DNA from: Shimia litoralis
GTDB taxonomy: Bacteria; Pseudomonadota; Alphaproteobacteria; Rhodobacterales; Rhodobacteraceae
Reading direction: 5' to 3'
Assembly: GCF_005518135.1 (NCBI RefSeq)
Contig: NZ_SULI01000007.1
Coordinates: forward strand, 1 to 64,000
Length of the DNA: 64,000 bases
This document shows positions 37,719 through 46,991 of this stretch, in pieces; the first letter of the stretch is position 1, and every line of letters begins with the position of its first letter. The notes below the pieces were generated by a model, which saw nothing but the letters and a program-made list of their open reading frames with translations, was not told the origin of the DNA and made no database searches. The translations under genes and the position numbers were made by a program.

Positions 37719-37784
37719 GGGGCCTCCGGCGACAAAGATGACTCGCATATGCGAGGCTGCCGACAAGATTGCAACCACAGGCCC

Positions 37785-37818
37785 AAAAAGAAAACCCCCG
37801 CCTGTTTCCAGACGGGGG
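37785..37818 (-). terminator. Terminator of the alpha ribosomal operon
   Basis: Stem CCCCCG...CGGGGG with inner CTG/CAG pairs, followed on the minus strand by a T-rich run, 27 bp after the rplQ stop. Confidence 0.9.
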
Positions 37819-37844
37819 TGAACATTCGGGACAATCCGAAATTC

Positions 37845-38264
37845 TTATTCTTCAGCAGCTTCTGCAGCGGCCAGACGGGCTTTGTCAGCGGCGCCTTTTG
37901 CATCAACGTCGCGATCCACGAATTCAATGATCGCCATCGGAGCCATGTCACCATAGCGGAAACCGGCTTTCATGATGCGGACGTATCCACCTGTGCGCTC
38001 TTTATAGCGCGGTCCCAAAACTTCGAACAGTTTTGCGACATCTTTGTCTTCCTTAAGCTTGGAAGCGACCTGACGACGGGCGTGCAAATCGCCACGTTTC
38101 GCCAATGTGACCATTTTTTCAATGATCGGGCGCAGTTCTTTAGCTTTTGGCAATGTTGTTTTGATTTGCTCATGTTCGATGAGCGAGCCAGCCATGTTCG
38201 AGAACAACGCTTTGCGGTGTTCATGTGTACGATTCAGGCGACGGTAACCACGTGCGTGACGCAT
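37845..38264 (-). CDS. rplQ: 50S ribosomal protein L17
   Basis: 139-aa large-subunit protein at the peptide exit side. N-terminal [34 protein letters not shown] and [23 protein letters not shown] are the conserved blocks. Acidic/Ala-rich tail (AAEAAEE) is usual in alphaproteobacteria. Last gene of rpsM-rpsK-rpoA-rplQ; a hairpin of GAGGAGG/CCTCCTC in the 135-bp gap after rpoA may tune its expression. Confidence 0.98.
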   Translation of the reverse strand: MRHARGYRRLNRTHEHRKALFSNMAGSLIEHEQIKTTLPKAKELRPIIEKMVTLAKRGDLHARRQVASKLKEDKDVAKLFEVLGPRYKERTGGYVRIMKAGFRYGDMAPMAIIEFVDRDVDAKGAADKARLAAAEAAEE

Positions 38265-38399
38265 TTTCTAATTCCTTGTTAAGCTTGTGCTTTGTCTGGA
38301 GACCGATGCGGGTCAGTCCCTCTCCTTGGGGCAGGATTGCCCATATTTCCCCGACTTCTCGGGCATTGAAGAGGAGGACTTGCGCCCTCCTCAAAAGCT

Positions 38400-39416
38400 C
38401 TAGAACGAGTCTTCGAACTTCTTAGCCAGATCTTCGATGTTGTCCGGTGGCCAGTCCTCAACGTCCATGCCAAGATGCAGCCCCATACCTGACAGCACTT
38501 CTTTGATTTCGTTCAAAGATTTGCGGCCAAAGTTTGGTGTCCGCAGCATTTCTGCTTCGGTCTTTTGGATCAGATCGCCGATGTAGACAATGTTGTCGTT
38601 CTTCAGGCAATTTGCCGAACGTACAGACAATTCCAGCTCGTCCACTTTCTTGAGAAGAAGCGGGTTGAACTCGAGACCATCGTCTTCGTCTTGGCGGCTG
38701 GCCGACTCGGGCTCTTCGAAGTTCACGAAGATCGACAGTTGATCCTGCAGAATGCGTGCAGCAAATGCCACAGCATCATCTGGTGTGATCGACCCGTCGG
38801 TTTCCACCTTCATCGTCAGCTTGTCATAGTCCAAAACCTGACCTTCGCGGGTTGGTTGAACGTCATAAGAGACCTTCTTAACCGGCGAATAGATGGCATC
38901 GATTGGGATAAGGCCAATAGGCGCATCTTCAGGTTTGTTTTTGTCTGCAGCCACATAGCCTTTGCCGGTGTTCACAGTCAGTTCCATGAACAAGTCAGCG
39001 CCGTCATCCAAATGGCAGATCACGTGATCTTTGTTCAGAATTTCGATGCCTGCACTGTCAGAGATATCGCCTGCGGTCACCGCACCGGGACCCTTAGCAT
39101 TCACTGAAAGACGCTTAGGTCCTTCAACTTCCATGCGAACAGATACCTGCTTAAGGTTCAGGATGATGTCGGTGACATCTTCGCGAACGCCGGCAACGCT
39201 GGAAAACTCATGCAGAACGTTGTCGATCTGAACGCTGGTGATTGCAGCGCCTTGCAGCGAGCTCATCAAAACACGACGCAGCGCGTTGCCCATTGTCAAA
39301 CCAAAACCACGCTCCAGCGGCTCGGCAACGACCGTCGCCTGACGTGCCGGATCATTTCCCGGTTTTACGTCAAGCTGTGTCGGCTTGATTAGTTCTGCCC
39401 AATTCTTGTGGATCAT
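38400..39416 (-). CDS. rpoA: RNA polymerase alpha subunit
   Basis: 338-aa core polymerase subunit. N-terminal assembly domain ([22 protein letters not shown]) and C-terminal DNA/activator-contact domain ([14 protein letters not shown] then [19 protein letters not shown]) are both complete, joined by an acidic linker. The ATG at 39416 gives the standard [12 protein letters not shown] start; an upstream ATG at 39452 is in frame but not conserved. Third gene of the alpha operon. Confidence 0.98.
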   Translation of the reverse strand: MIHKNWAELIKPTQLDVKPGNDPARQATVVAEPLERGFGLTMGNALRRVLMSSLQGAAITSVQIDNVLHEFSSVAGVREDVTDIILNLKQVSVRMEVEGPKRLSVNAKGPGAVTAGDISDSAGIEILNKDHVICHLDDGADLFMELTVNTGKGYVAADKNKPEDAPIGLIPIDAIYSPVKKVSYDVQPTREGQVLDYDKLTMKVETDGSITPDDAVAFAARILQDQLSIFVNFEEPESASRQDEDDGLEFNPLLLKKVDELELSVRSANCLKNDNIVYIGDLIQKTEAEMLRTPNFGRKSLNEIKEVLSGMGLHLGMDVEDWPPDNIEDLAKKFEDSF

Positions 39417-39529
39417 GCGTCCCTCCATTCTTGTCTGACCTCCATGTCCCAAAGGTCAAGACTCCCGAGGTTTCAAAATGACGAACTGGGGCCGAGCGTC
39501 AGACGCGGCCCCAGAGGTGCAAAGTTCGC

Positions 39530-39919
39530 TTAGACGCGGCGGCGTTTTGGCGGACGGCAGCCGTTGTGTGCCATCGGAGTTACATCGCGGATAGACGTGA
39601 TGTTAAATCCAACAGCAGCCAACGCGCGCAGTGCTGATTCACGACCAGAACCTGGGCCTTGAACTTCAACTTCCAAGGTTTTCACGCCGTGCTCTTGTGC
39701 TTTTTTGCCTGCATCTTCTGCAGCCATCTGAGCAGCATAAGGTGTAGACTTACGAGAGCCTTTGAACCCCATGGTACCGGCGGACGACCATGAAATGGCG
39801 TTGCCCTGCACATCAGAAATCAGAATTTTTGTGTTGTTGAAAGAGCTGTTTACGTGAGCAACGCCCGAGGCGATGTTCTTACGCTCTTTTTTCTTCGTAC
39901 GAGTCTTTTCGCGTGCCAT
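39530..39919 (-). CDS. rpsK: 30S ribosomal protein S11
   Basis: 129-aa protein of the 30S platform. [40 protein letters not shown] and the C-terminal [16 protein letters not shown] are near-invariant. Sixteen bases after rpsM on the same strand. Confidence 0.98.
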   Translation of the reverse strand: MAREKTRTKKKERKNIASGVAHVNSSFNNTKILISDVQGNAISWSSAGTMGFKGSRKSTPYAAQMAAEDAGKKAQEHGVKTLEVEVQGPGSGRESALRALAAVGFNITSIRDVTPMAHNGCRPPKRRRV

Positions 39920-39935
39920 TGATCAAACCCTCCTA

Positions 39936-40304
39936 TTACTTCTTCTTACCAGCAATGGCCTTAGCAGGACCTTTGCGAGTACGAGCGTTAGTGTGGGTAC
40001 GCTGACCGCGTACAGGAAGGTTACGACGGTGACGCAGGCCACGGTAGCAACCAAGATCCATCAGGCGTTTGATGTTCATCTGAACTTCACGACGCAAGTC
40101 ACCTTCAACGGTGAAGTTCGCATCGATATGCTCGCGCACAGCCAGAACTTCAGCGTCGCTCAGCTCGTTTACACGGCGAGTTGCGTCGATGCCTACGGCT
40201 TCGCAGATTGCTTGGGCAGAGGTGTTACCAATACCAGTGATATATGTCAGGGCGATCGGGACCCGCTTGTGGGTCGGGATGTTAACGCCGGCGATACGTG
40301 CCAA
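39936..40304 (-). CDS. rpsM: 30S ribosomal protein S13
   Basis: 122-aa protein of the 30S head. Conserved opening [20 protein letters not shown], helix-two-turn-helix region and C-terminal [25 protein letters not shown] (basic tail near tRNA). First gene of the rpsM-rpsK-rpoA-rplQ unit; its promoter should lie in the 250 bp before it, which also hold a hairpin AAGCCCGA/TCGGGCTT near 40364-40392. Confidence 0.98.
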   Translation of the reverse strand: MARIAGVNIPTHKRVPIALTYITGIGNTSAQAICEAVGIDATRRVNELSDAEVLAVREHIDANFTVEGDLRREVQMNIKRLMDLGCYRGLRHRRNLPVRGQRTHTNARTRKGPAKAIAGKKK

Positions 40305-40553
40305 GTGCCACTTTCCTTTTTCGTTGCGATTCCGTAGCTCCGGAACCTTTTTTCACAACACAAGCCCGAGGCAATATCGCGCCATCGGGCTTCAGCTGAT
40401 CAGGTGATCTCACTCATTGGGTGCGACCCGCAAAATGATTATGATTCTCTTTCGAGATAGGGCTGAATATTGAGATTACGGGATATCGTCAACCCCACGC
40501 ACGCGGCTTTGGGATATATCTTTTCGTCGCCCCCCTCTGGTGCCAAAATCTGA

Positions 40554-40847
40554 CTAGGTTCGGCGCCACCAGCGCGCCTTCTTGCGCAACAATACCCCGT
40601 ATGGAATTGCCTTCCACACCGCGAAAATCGCCATCGCAATCAATGGGATTTTTGCGAGGGCCGCCGTGACGGCATAGCCTCCGAGCAAACAAACGACGGC
40701 GATCCCGATCCAAACAAAAAGACGAACCATAAGCCAAGGCTTTTGCTGTACTGTCTTGCGGATCAAGTATCCATGGCGCGCGCCGCAGCCCGAACATTTT
40801 ATGGAGTCATCTGGTAATTCTGTTTTGCAAAATGGACAAATTTGCAT
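40554..40847 (-). CDS. Small zinc-ribbon membrane protein, unknown function
   Basis: 97-aa protein of unknown role. The N terminus has a zinc ribbon, CPFCKTELPDDSIKCSGCG, and the rest holds two hydrophobic segments (LFVWIGIAVVCLLGGYAVTA and IPLIAMAIFAVWKAIPYGV) with a basic end. Start taken at the ATG at 40847, which begins MQICPFC and has GAGGA upstream; the longer frame is not supported. It stands between adk and rpsM, each side bounded by hairpins, so it is probably its own short transcription unit. Confidence 0.72.
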   Translation of the reverse strand: MQICPFCKTELPDDSIKCSGCGARHGYLIRKTVQQKPWLMVRLFVWIGIAVVCLLGGYAVTAALAKIPLIAMAIFAVWKAIPYGVLLRKKARWWRRT

Positions 40848-41028
40848 GGAGGATTCCTCATGCGAAAATTCGGAAAAAAAACAAATACAAAAATAACTGA
40901 TACAATTAACAATTTCGTAACTTTTGGCGACAAAAAAACCAAGATCAACTTTCATCCACGAGAACAGTCGGCGCCAATTTGATCTACGTTGGTGCAATTT
41001 TGCCATTGCTTGCGCTGTTACAGCTCAG

Positions 41029-41055
41029 AAAAAAAGCCCCTCAAGTTGAGGAGCT
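41029..41055 (-). terminator. Terminator after adk
   Basis: Stem AGCTCCTCAA/TTGAGGGGCT on the minus strand (one G-T pair) followed by a run of T, 24 bp after the adk stop. It separates the rplO-secY-adk unit from the zinc-ribbon and rpsM genes. Confidence 0.9.
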
Positions 41056-41078
41056 TTCGATCATTTCTGTATGGTGCC

Positions 41079-41720
41079 TTATCCAAGCGCGCTTTCTATT
41101 TCGGCTTTGACATCCGAGATTTCTCCAAGCCCATTTACGGTCTTAAGATCACCCTTGGCGTAATAATAGCCGATCAACGGAGATGTTTTTTTATAGTACT
41201 CCATCAAGCGGTTCTTAAGGCTGTCTTCGTTATCATCTGCACGACGCTTGAAGTCCGCAGCACCACAATTCGAGCACTTGCCATCTGCGGGCTGTGGCTT
41301 GGTGATGTCGTTGTAGACTTCACCGCAAGCCCCACATGTCGACCGCGCTGTGATACGTTGAACCAACGCTTCATCATCCACTTTCATTTCGACGACCGCA
41401 TCCAGAACTTCGCCCTTTTCGGCCAGAAGTTCACCCAACGCATCGGCCTGCGCAAGCGTGCGCGGAAACCCATCAAAGATGAAACCGCCTGCTTTGTCGC
41501 CTTCAAGCTTTTCACGGATCAGGCCGATCACGATTTCGTCGGTCACGAGATCGCCACGCGCCATAACGCCGGCAACGATTTCGCCCATTTCTGTTCCGCT
41601 ATCTTTGGCTTCACGCAACATGTCGCCTGTAGAAAGCTGGATCATGTTGCGGTCATCTACCAAATGGCGCGCCTGAGTTCCCTTGCCCGCACCGGGTGGT
41701 CCTAGAAGAATAAGGTTCAT
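41079..41720 (-). CDS. adk: Adenylate kinase
   Basis: 213-aa enzyme interconverting ATP, AMP and ADP. P-loop [10 protein letters not shown] at residues 6-15, AMP-binding STGDMLRE and [12 protein letters not shown]. The lid carries four Cys (CGACGEV and CSNCGAAD), so it should bind structural zinc, as in the Cys4 class of adenylate kinases. Start overlaps the secY stop by 4 bp. Confidence 0.98.
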   Translation of the reverse strand: MNLILLGPPGAGKGTQARHLVDDRNMIQLSTGDMLREAKDSGTEMGEIVAGVMARGDLVTDEIVIGLIREKLEGDKAGGFIFDGFPRTLAQADALGELLAEKGEVLDAVVEMKVDDEALVQRITARSTCGACGEVYNDITKPQPADGKCSNCGAADFKRRADDNEDSLKNRLMEYYKKTSPLIGYYYAKGDLKTVNGLGEISDVKAEIESALG

Positions 41721-43081
41721 CGGCGAGCCGGTCCTTTCCGTTTGCGCTTGCCGCGCCCTTTACCGGAAAGCTGTGATTTTTCAATCAAGCCTTCGTATTG
41801 GTGTGCAAGCAGATGGCTTTGCACTTGTTGGATTGTGTCCATCGTAACCGACACGACAATCAGCACCGATGTCCCACCGAAGTAGAACGGAATGGAGAAT
41901 TGACCACGCAGGATTTCAGGGAGCAAACACACAGCCGCGAGATACGCGGAGCCGAGCAGCAAAATCCGCGAGACGACATATTCCAAATACTCGGCGGTCT
42001 TTTTGCCGGGGCGAATACCCGGGACAAATCCGTTTTGTTGCTTGAGGTTATCCGCAACTTCATCCGGTTTGAACGACACGTTGAACGTATAGAAATAGGC
42101 AAAGAAGACGATCATCGCAACAAAGAACAAAAGATACAGCGGCTGACCCGGTCCAAAGTACGCCAGGATCGTCGACATGATTGGACCCGTTTGCGAGCCA
42201 GAGAACGTCGAGATTGTGGTCGGCAACAGCAACAGCGACGACGCAAAGATCGCGGGGATCACGCCTGCTGGGTTCACCTTGACCGGAAGGTGAGACGACC
42301 CACCATCATAGACTTTCATGCCAACTTGGCGGCGCGGATACTGGATGTGGATTTTGCGCAGAGCGCGCTCCATGAACACCACGAACGCAATCGTACCAAT
42401 CACCATGACCATGACACCAATGATCACAACTGGGCTGATGGCACCGGACCGGCCAGAGGCAAAGAATTGCGCCAGTGCGGCAGGAACTTCGGCGATAATA
42501 CCCACAAAAATGATCAGCGAAATGCCATTACCGATCCCGCGTGCGGTGATTTGCTCACCCAGCCACATCAGGAACATGGTACCGCCAATCAGCGTAATCA
42601 TGCAGGCAATCCGGAAGAACATACCCGGGTCGGTCACAAGCTCTCCTGCCTCGAGGCTGACAGCCAATCCGTAAGACTGTAGCGTGGCCAGAGCAACCGT
42701 ACCATAGCGGGTATATTGGTTGATCTTCTTGCGGCCCTGCTCGCCTTCTTTCTTAAGCTGCTCAAGCGCAGGCACCATAGAGGTCAGAAGCTGAATAATA
42801 ATCGACGCCGAGATATACGGCATGATTCCCAAAGCAAAAATGCCCATCCGACCCAAGGCACCACCGGTGAACATCGTCAGGATGCCCCCAATACCTTGTG
42901 CGGCTTCTTCCATGAATTCACGAAGTGCGACGCCGTCGATGCCGGGCACAGGAATATAGGTGCCAAGACGATACACGACCAGCAAACCCAATGTGAACAG
43001 GATGCGGTTGCGAAGATCGGTGGCTTTACCAAGCGCGGCCCAGCTTGTGTTGGCCGCCATTTGCTCTGCTGCAGATACCAT
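41717..43081 (-). CDS. secY: Preprotein translocase subunit SecY
   Basis: 454-aa channel subunit of the Sec translocon with ten membrane segments. Plug and pore regions are recognisable ([35 protein letters not shown]), as is the cytoplasmic [14 protein letters not shown] loop contacting SecA/ribosome, and a basic end [18 protein letters not shown] at 43081 with AGAGAG upstream. Separated from rplO by an intercistronic hairpin. Confidence 0.98.
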   Translation of the reverse strand: MVSAAEQMAANTSWAALGKATDLRNRILFTLGLLVVYRLGTYIPVPGIDGVALREFMEEAAQGIGGILTMFTGGALGRMGIFALGIMPYISASIIIQLLTSMVPALEQLKKEGEQGRKKINQYTRYGTVALATLQSYGLAVSLEAGELVTDPGMFFRIACMITLIGGTMFLMWLGEQITARGIGNGISLIIFVGIIAEVPAALAQFFASGRSGAISPVVIIGVMVMVIGTIAFVVFMERALRKIHIQYPRRQVGMKVYDGGSSHLPVKVNPAGVIPAIFASSLLLLPTTISTFSGSQTGPIMSTILAYFGPGQPLYLLFFVAMIVFFAYFYTFNVSFKPDEVADNLKQQNGFVPGIRPGKKTAEYLEYVVSRILLLGSAYLAAVCLLPEILRGQFSIPFYFGGTSVLIVVSVTMDTIQQVQSHLLAHQYEGLIEKSQLSGKGRGKRKRKGPARR

Positions 43082-43101
43082 TCGGATCTCTCTGTAATAA
43101 G

Positions 43102-43137
43102 AACGCCGCCAAAACCGTTCTCCGGTTTGGCGGCGTT
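43102..43137 (-). terminator. Hairpin between rplO and secY
   Basis: Long stem AACGCCGCCAAA-ACC paired with GGTTTGGCGGCGTT, loop of a few bases, one bulged A. On the minus strand it is followed by a short T-rich stretch (GTTCTTATT), so it may act as a partial terminator lowering secY relative to rplO. Confidence 0.7.
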
Positions 43138-43185
43138 TGGAAAACTAAGGAGTATGTAAGCGGCTCAGCGCCGGCTCACAACCTC

Positions 43186-43659
43186 TTATTCAGCCGCTTG
43201 CGCGGTTGTGACTTTCAGCGAGCCGCCTGCCTTTGCAACAGCTTCAACAGCTGCAGCGGAGGCACCGGTGACATTCAGTTCAACTTTGGCAGTGATTTCG
43301 CCTTTGTTCAGAACACGAACACCGTCAAGAACGCGACGTACAACGCCGGAAGCTACCAGCGCTTCTTCGGTGATTGCTTCTTTCGCGTTCAGCTTACCTT
43401 CGTCGATGAACTTTTGGATCAGACCCAAGTTCACAACAGCAAATTTCTTACGGTTTGGCTTGTTAAAGCCGCGCTTAGGCAAACGTTGGTACAACGGCAT
43501 TTGGCCGCCTTCGTAACCGTTGATGGCTACACCCGAACGAGACTTTTGACCTTTGATACCACGGCCAGCAGTCTTACCCATACCCGAACCAGGGCCACGG
43601 CCAACGCGTTTGCGTCGTTTGGTGGCGCCTTCGTTGTCGCGCAATTCATGAAGTTTCAT
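43186..43659 (-). CDS. rplO: 50S ribosomal protein L15
   Basis: 157-aa large-subunit protein. Opening [20 protein letters not shown] and [22 protein letters not shown], then [17 protein letters not shown], are conserved. The ATG at 43659 has GGAGAAG upstream; the frame extends 16 codons further without support. Here L15 is the first gene of its unit: rpmD and rpsE, usually just upstream, are not adjacent, and the neighbouring gene runs the other way. Confidence 0.97.
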   Translation of the reverse strand: MKLHELRDNEGATKRRKRVGRGPGSGMGKTAGRGIKGQKSRSGVAINGYEGGQMPLYQRLPKRGFNKPNRKKFAVVNLGLIQKFIDEGKLNAKEAITEEALVASGVVRRVLDGVRVLNKGEITAKVELNVTGASAAAVEAVAKAGGSLKVTTAQAAE

Positions 43660-44020
43660 ATCGCTTCTCCTTATGCCGGAAATGACCCACGAAGCGTAAG
43701 AGGTCAAACACGGCTTTTCTTAATTTTGATTCTATAGCCAGATTGGCCACCGTGGGCGTATAGACGTGTTGATGTACGGGATCAAGAGGCAGTCGTTTCA
43801 CCATTCGACACCTTACGTTGCGAAGACGGCAAAACGTACCGTAACCACAACGATATGTCTTGAAATGTCACACAATTGTCTTCGCACTTTGCTTTATTGC
43901 GGCCACGCAAGACGCGCCGCTCAGATACTCTGCCCAGGTCATCCACCGGATTTCGCTGGAAACACCGCATCGGCTTTGCGATACAACTTTTGACTCAACG
44001 CGTACGCAGGATAGGCCGGC
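43660..44020. other. Divergent promoter region between rplO and a HAD gene
   Basis: 361 bp with no gene on either strand. It must hold the leftward promoter of rplO-secY-adk and the rightward promoter of the HAD hydrolase. I saw no convincing terminator or RNA element; the ribosomal genes rpmD and rpsE are absent here. Confidence 0.5.
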
Positions 44021-44896
44021 ATGACACAGATTATTCAATCCCTCGCAGAAGTTTCCGACCGTTACGACGCTCTGTTCGTAGATCTTTGGGGGTGTGTTCA
44101 TAACGGCGTCACCGCCTATCCAGAGGCCGTAAGCGCGCTTCAGGCGTATCGCCAGCGCGGCGGCATTGTGGTTCTGGTGACCAATTCGCCCAAACCACGC
44201 GCGGGTGTCATCACGCAACTTGGCCTGTTTGGTGTTCCTGACGATGCGTATGACACAATCGCCACCTCTGGTGACAGCGCCAGAGCCGCGATGTTCACCG
44301 GGGCGGTGGGCGAAGATGTATATTTCATGGGAGAATGGCGGCGAGACGAAGAGTTTTTCGCACCATTGGACGTGATTGAGAATCCAGTGCCTATCAAGCG
44401 CGTCCCCCTCACCGACGCCCAAGGTGTCGTGTGTTGTGGCCCATTTGACCCAATGGCCGATCCCGCCGTAAACCGCGCGGATTTTCTGTATGCCAAGACC
44501 AATGGCCTCAAACTTTTGTGCGCCAATCCTGATTTGGTCGTCGATCGCGGCGACGTACGGGAATGGTGCGCAGGCGCATTGGCACAGCTCTACACAGAAA
44601 TGGGCGGCGAAAGCCTCTACTTTGGCAAACCGCACCCTCCTATTTATGACCTCGCGCGACGTCGCCTTGCTGCTCTGGGCAAAGATATCCCGGATTCTGC
44701 GATCCTCGCCATTGGCGATGGCGCGCAAACGGACATCAAAGGCGCGATGGGCGAAGACATCGATTCTCTGTTCATCTCAGGCGGGCTGGCCGCCGAAGAA
44801 ACACGTACCACCGACACCCCTGATCCAATGGCCCTGCAAGAGTATCTGCAAAAAGAAAACTCTGCGCCCAATTTTACCATTGGCCAACTGCGGTGA
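44021..44896 (+). CDS. TIGR01459-family HAD-type hydrolase
   Basis: 291-aa HAD-IIA (NagD-like) phosphatase. Motif I is altered to VDLWGCVHNG (D-x-W instead of D-x-D), as usual for this alphaproteobacterial subfamily; motif II is VTNSPKPR, motif III Lys lies in FGKPHPPIYDLA, and motif IV is GDGAQTDIKGA. Substrate unknown. Divergent from rplO; no coupled partner downstream. Confidence 0.88.
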   Translation: MTQIIQSLAEVSDRYDALFVDLWGCVHNGVTAYPEAVSALQAYRQRGGIVVLVTNSPKPRAGVITQLGLFGVPDDAYDTIATSGDSARAAMFTGAVGEDVYFMGEWRRDEEFFAPLDVIENPVPIKRVPLTDAQGVVCCGPFDPMADPAVNRADFLYAKTNGLKLLCANPDLVVDRGDVREWCAGALAQLYTEMGGESLYFGKPHPPIYDLARRRLAALGKDIPDSAILAIGDGAQTDIKGAMGEDIDSLFISGGLAAEETRTTDTPDPMALQEYLQKENSAPNFTIGQLR

Positions 44897-45000
44897 TGCG
44901 ATTTGGGCTTGATCTTCTGCACCTGCAAAGTAATAAAGTTGCGAGAATTGCGCAAAATGCGCCTTAAAATTACCAAGCCATCCCAAATCTGGAGAATGAG

Positions 45001-45435
45001 ATGACTGAGACCTTGCCGCGCGGCACTATCTATATCGACGAAATGGAAGTGGGAATTGCGCGTTCACTGACCAAAGTGATCACTGACGAAGATATCCAAA
45101 TGTTCGCTCAGGTTTCGACAGATCATAATCCAGTGCATCTGGACGATGACTATGCAAAAGGCACAATGTTCAAAGGGCGTATCGCGCACGGCATGCTGAC
45201 AGCTGGGCTGATCTCCGCAGTGATCGGAGAGCAGCTTCCGGGATATGGGACCGTCTATATGGGGCAAACCCTCAAGTTCTTGGCACCAGTACGCCCCGGT
45301 GATGAAGTATACGCCGAAGTTAAAGTCACAGATTTTGACCCAGAAAAACGCCGCGTCAAAATGGATTGCCACTGTTCAGTAGATGGCAAAAAGGTGCTGA
45401 TTGGCGAAGCCACCGTGCTGGCGCCTTCACGCTAA
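45001..45435 (+). CDS. MaoC-family (R)-specific enoyl-CoA hydratase
   Basis: 144-aa hot-dog-fold hydratase, PhaJ-like. The hydratase-2 motif with catalytic Asp and His is present: QVSTDHNPVHLDDDYA, then FKGRIAHGMLTAGL. Hydrates trans-2-enoyl-CoA to the (R)-3-hydroxyacyl-CoA, which can feed polyhydroxyalkanoate or fatty-acid metabolism; the true substrate is not fixed by sequence. Single gene ended by a strong terminator. Confidence 0.9.
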   Translation: MTETLPRGTIYIDEMEVGIARSLTKVITDEDIQMFAQVSTDHNPVHLDDDYAKGTMFKGRIAHGMLTAGLISAVIGEQLPGYGTVYMGQTLKFLAPVRPGDEVYAEVKVTDFDPEKRRVKMDCHCSVDGKKVLIGEATVLAPSR

Positions 45436-45490
45436 GACCACGAGCGGCTCATTGCTCAACGTTTTGTCTGAATAATCGCTCTAATGTCCC

Positions 45491-45522
45491 AAGGGGGTAC
45501 AGTCACTGTACCCCCTTTTCTT
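45491..45522 (+). terminator. Terminator after the MaoC gene
   Basis: Perfect stem GGGGGTACAGT/ACTGTACCCCC around a single C, followed by TTTTCTT. Confidence 0.93.
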
Positions 45523-45585
45523 GTCAAACTCAGGCATGCACCCTGCCCTCTTGCAAGCGATCGCCCAGACAGGTAACCCAGCTTC

Positions 45586-46518
45586 ATGCGCATACTTCGA
45601 GATTATCAATTCGTCCCCCCCCAAGATCGCGGCGCAAGTGCTGCGATCGGCAACTTTGATGGTGTCCACTTGGGGCACCAATCTGTCATTGAAATTGCCC
45701 GAAACGCGGCCCCCAAGGCTCCACTGGGGATTGTGACGTTCGAACCCCACCCCAGAGAATATTTCGCACCCAAAGGGCCAAGCTTTCGCCTCACCAACTC
45801 CAAAAGCCGCGCGCATCGTCTTGAAAAGCTTGGTGTCGATCTGCTGTATGAACTGCCGTTCAACACGGCCTTGTCGGAGCTCACGCCCTTTGAGTTCGCC
45901 AAAAACGTTCTGGCAGATGGATTGGGATTAACGCACGTCGTGATTGGTGCCGATTTTTGCTTTGGCAAAGGGCGCAAAGGCACCGCCGAAGACCTTGAGG
46001 CCTTGGGCCAACAATTGGGATTTGGAGTGACAATTGCTCCGTTGGTCAAATCCAGCCAAAGTCAGGTGTCCTCGACCAATATCAGGCATGCGATATCCGA
46101 AGGGCGCCCCAGAGATGCAGCCAAGATGCTGGGACATTGGCATCGCATTGACGGCCCTGTGATTGGTGGCGAACAGCGCGGGCGCGAACTGGGCTTTCCG
46201 ACGGCGAATATGTCGATCGATGGTTTGCACCCTCCGAAATTTGGCGTGTATGCCGTCATGGTCGACGTGTTAGACGGACCAAATCAAGGCAGTTATCGAG
46301 GAGCAGCTTCGGTTGGTGTGCGCCCGATGTTTGGCGAGAACCAAGCCAATATCGAAACCTATCTGTTTGATTTTTCAGGCGACCTGTATGGGGCCAACCT
46401 CTCGGTCGCTCTTGTCGAGTATCTGCGCCCGGAAATGAAATTTGATGGACTGGACGCGCTGATTGCTCAAATGGATGCGGACTGTAACACATGCCGCCAA
46501 ATACTGGACACGCAATGA
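45586..46518 (+). CDS. ribF: Bifunctional riboflavin kinase / FAD synthetase
   Basis: 310-aa enzyme making FMN then FAD from riboflavin. N-terminal FAD synthetase domain: IGNFDGVHLGHQ nucleotidyltransferase motif, TFEPHPREYF, VVIGADFCFGKGRKGT and SSTNIRHAI. C-terminal riboflavin kinase domain: GPVIGGEQRGRELGFPTAN and FGVYAVMV. First gene of a tight unit with ycgN and the aldolase: its stop overlaps the ycgN ATG by 4 bases. Confidence 0.96.
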   Translation: MRILRDYQFVPPQDRGASAAIGNFDGVHLGHQSVIEIARNAAPKAPLGIVTFEPHPREYFAPKGPSFRLTNSKSRAHRLEKLGVDLLYELPFNTALSELTPFEFAKNVLADGLGLTHVVIGADFCFGKGRKGTAEDLEALGQQLGFGVTIAPLVKSSQSQVSSTNIRHAISEGRPRDAAKMLGHWHRIDGPVIGGEQRGRELGFPTANMSIDGLHPPKFGVYAVMVDVLDGPNQGSYRGAASVGVRPMFGENQANIETYLFDFSGDLYGANLSVALVEYLRPEMKFDGLDALIAQMDADCNTCRQILDTQ

Positions 46519-46991
46519 CAGCCAAAGATCCAATTGACCGCCGCGGGCTGTCGCGTCGTTTTTGGGAACGCAAGCCGCTGGCCAAACTGAACCAACAGGA
46601 ATGGGAAGCGCTGTGTGATGGATGCGGGAAATGCTGTCTGAACAAATTGGAAGATGCCGATACCGGCGACGTCGCGCTGACACGCGTGGCATGTCGGTTG
46701 CTGGATGACGAAAGCTGCAGGTGCACCCAATACGACATTCGCCACCAATTTGTGCCGGAATGTATTGTGCTGACCCCCAAGAACCTAGACGAACACGCCT
46801 ATTGGATGCCCCAAACCTGCGCCTATCGTCTTTTATGGGAAGGTAAATCTCTGCCCGAGTGGCACCCGTTGCTGACGGGCACCCCGAAATCTGTGCACGA
46901 TGCGGGTGTATCCGTCCAAGGGTGGACCGTGTCCGAATTCGAAACCCCCGAAGAAGATTGGGAAGACCACATCATCGAGGAGCCTATCTAG
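46515..46991 (+). CDS. YcgN-family cysteine-cluster protein (UPF0260)
   Basis: 158-aa protein with conserved Cys motifs: CDGCGKCCLNKL, then ACRLLDDESCRCTQY and PECIVL, ending with TCAYRLLWEG. It matches the YcgN/YkgJ group thought to bind zinc or an Fe-S cluster; function unknown. The ATG at 46515 overlaps the ribF stop and the TAG shares a base with the aldolase GTG, so all three are translationally coupled. Confidence 0.9.
   Translation: MTAKDPIDRRGLSRRFWERKPLAKLNQQEWEALCDGCGKCCLNKLEDADTGDVALTRVACRLLDDESCRCTQYDIRHQFVPECIVLTPKNLDEHAYWMPQTCAYRLLWEGKSLPEWHPLLTGTPKSVHDAGVSVQGWTVSEFETPEEDWEDHIIEEPI

Noticed and set aside
43868-44728. 286-codon minus-strand frame across the HAD gene and the divergent promoter
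   Set aside because: Antisense to a clear HAD hydrolase and runs through the promoter region; no motif.
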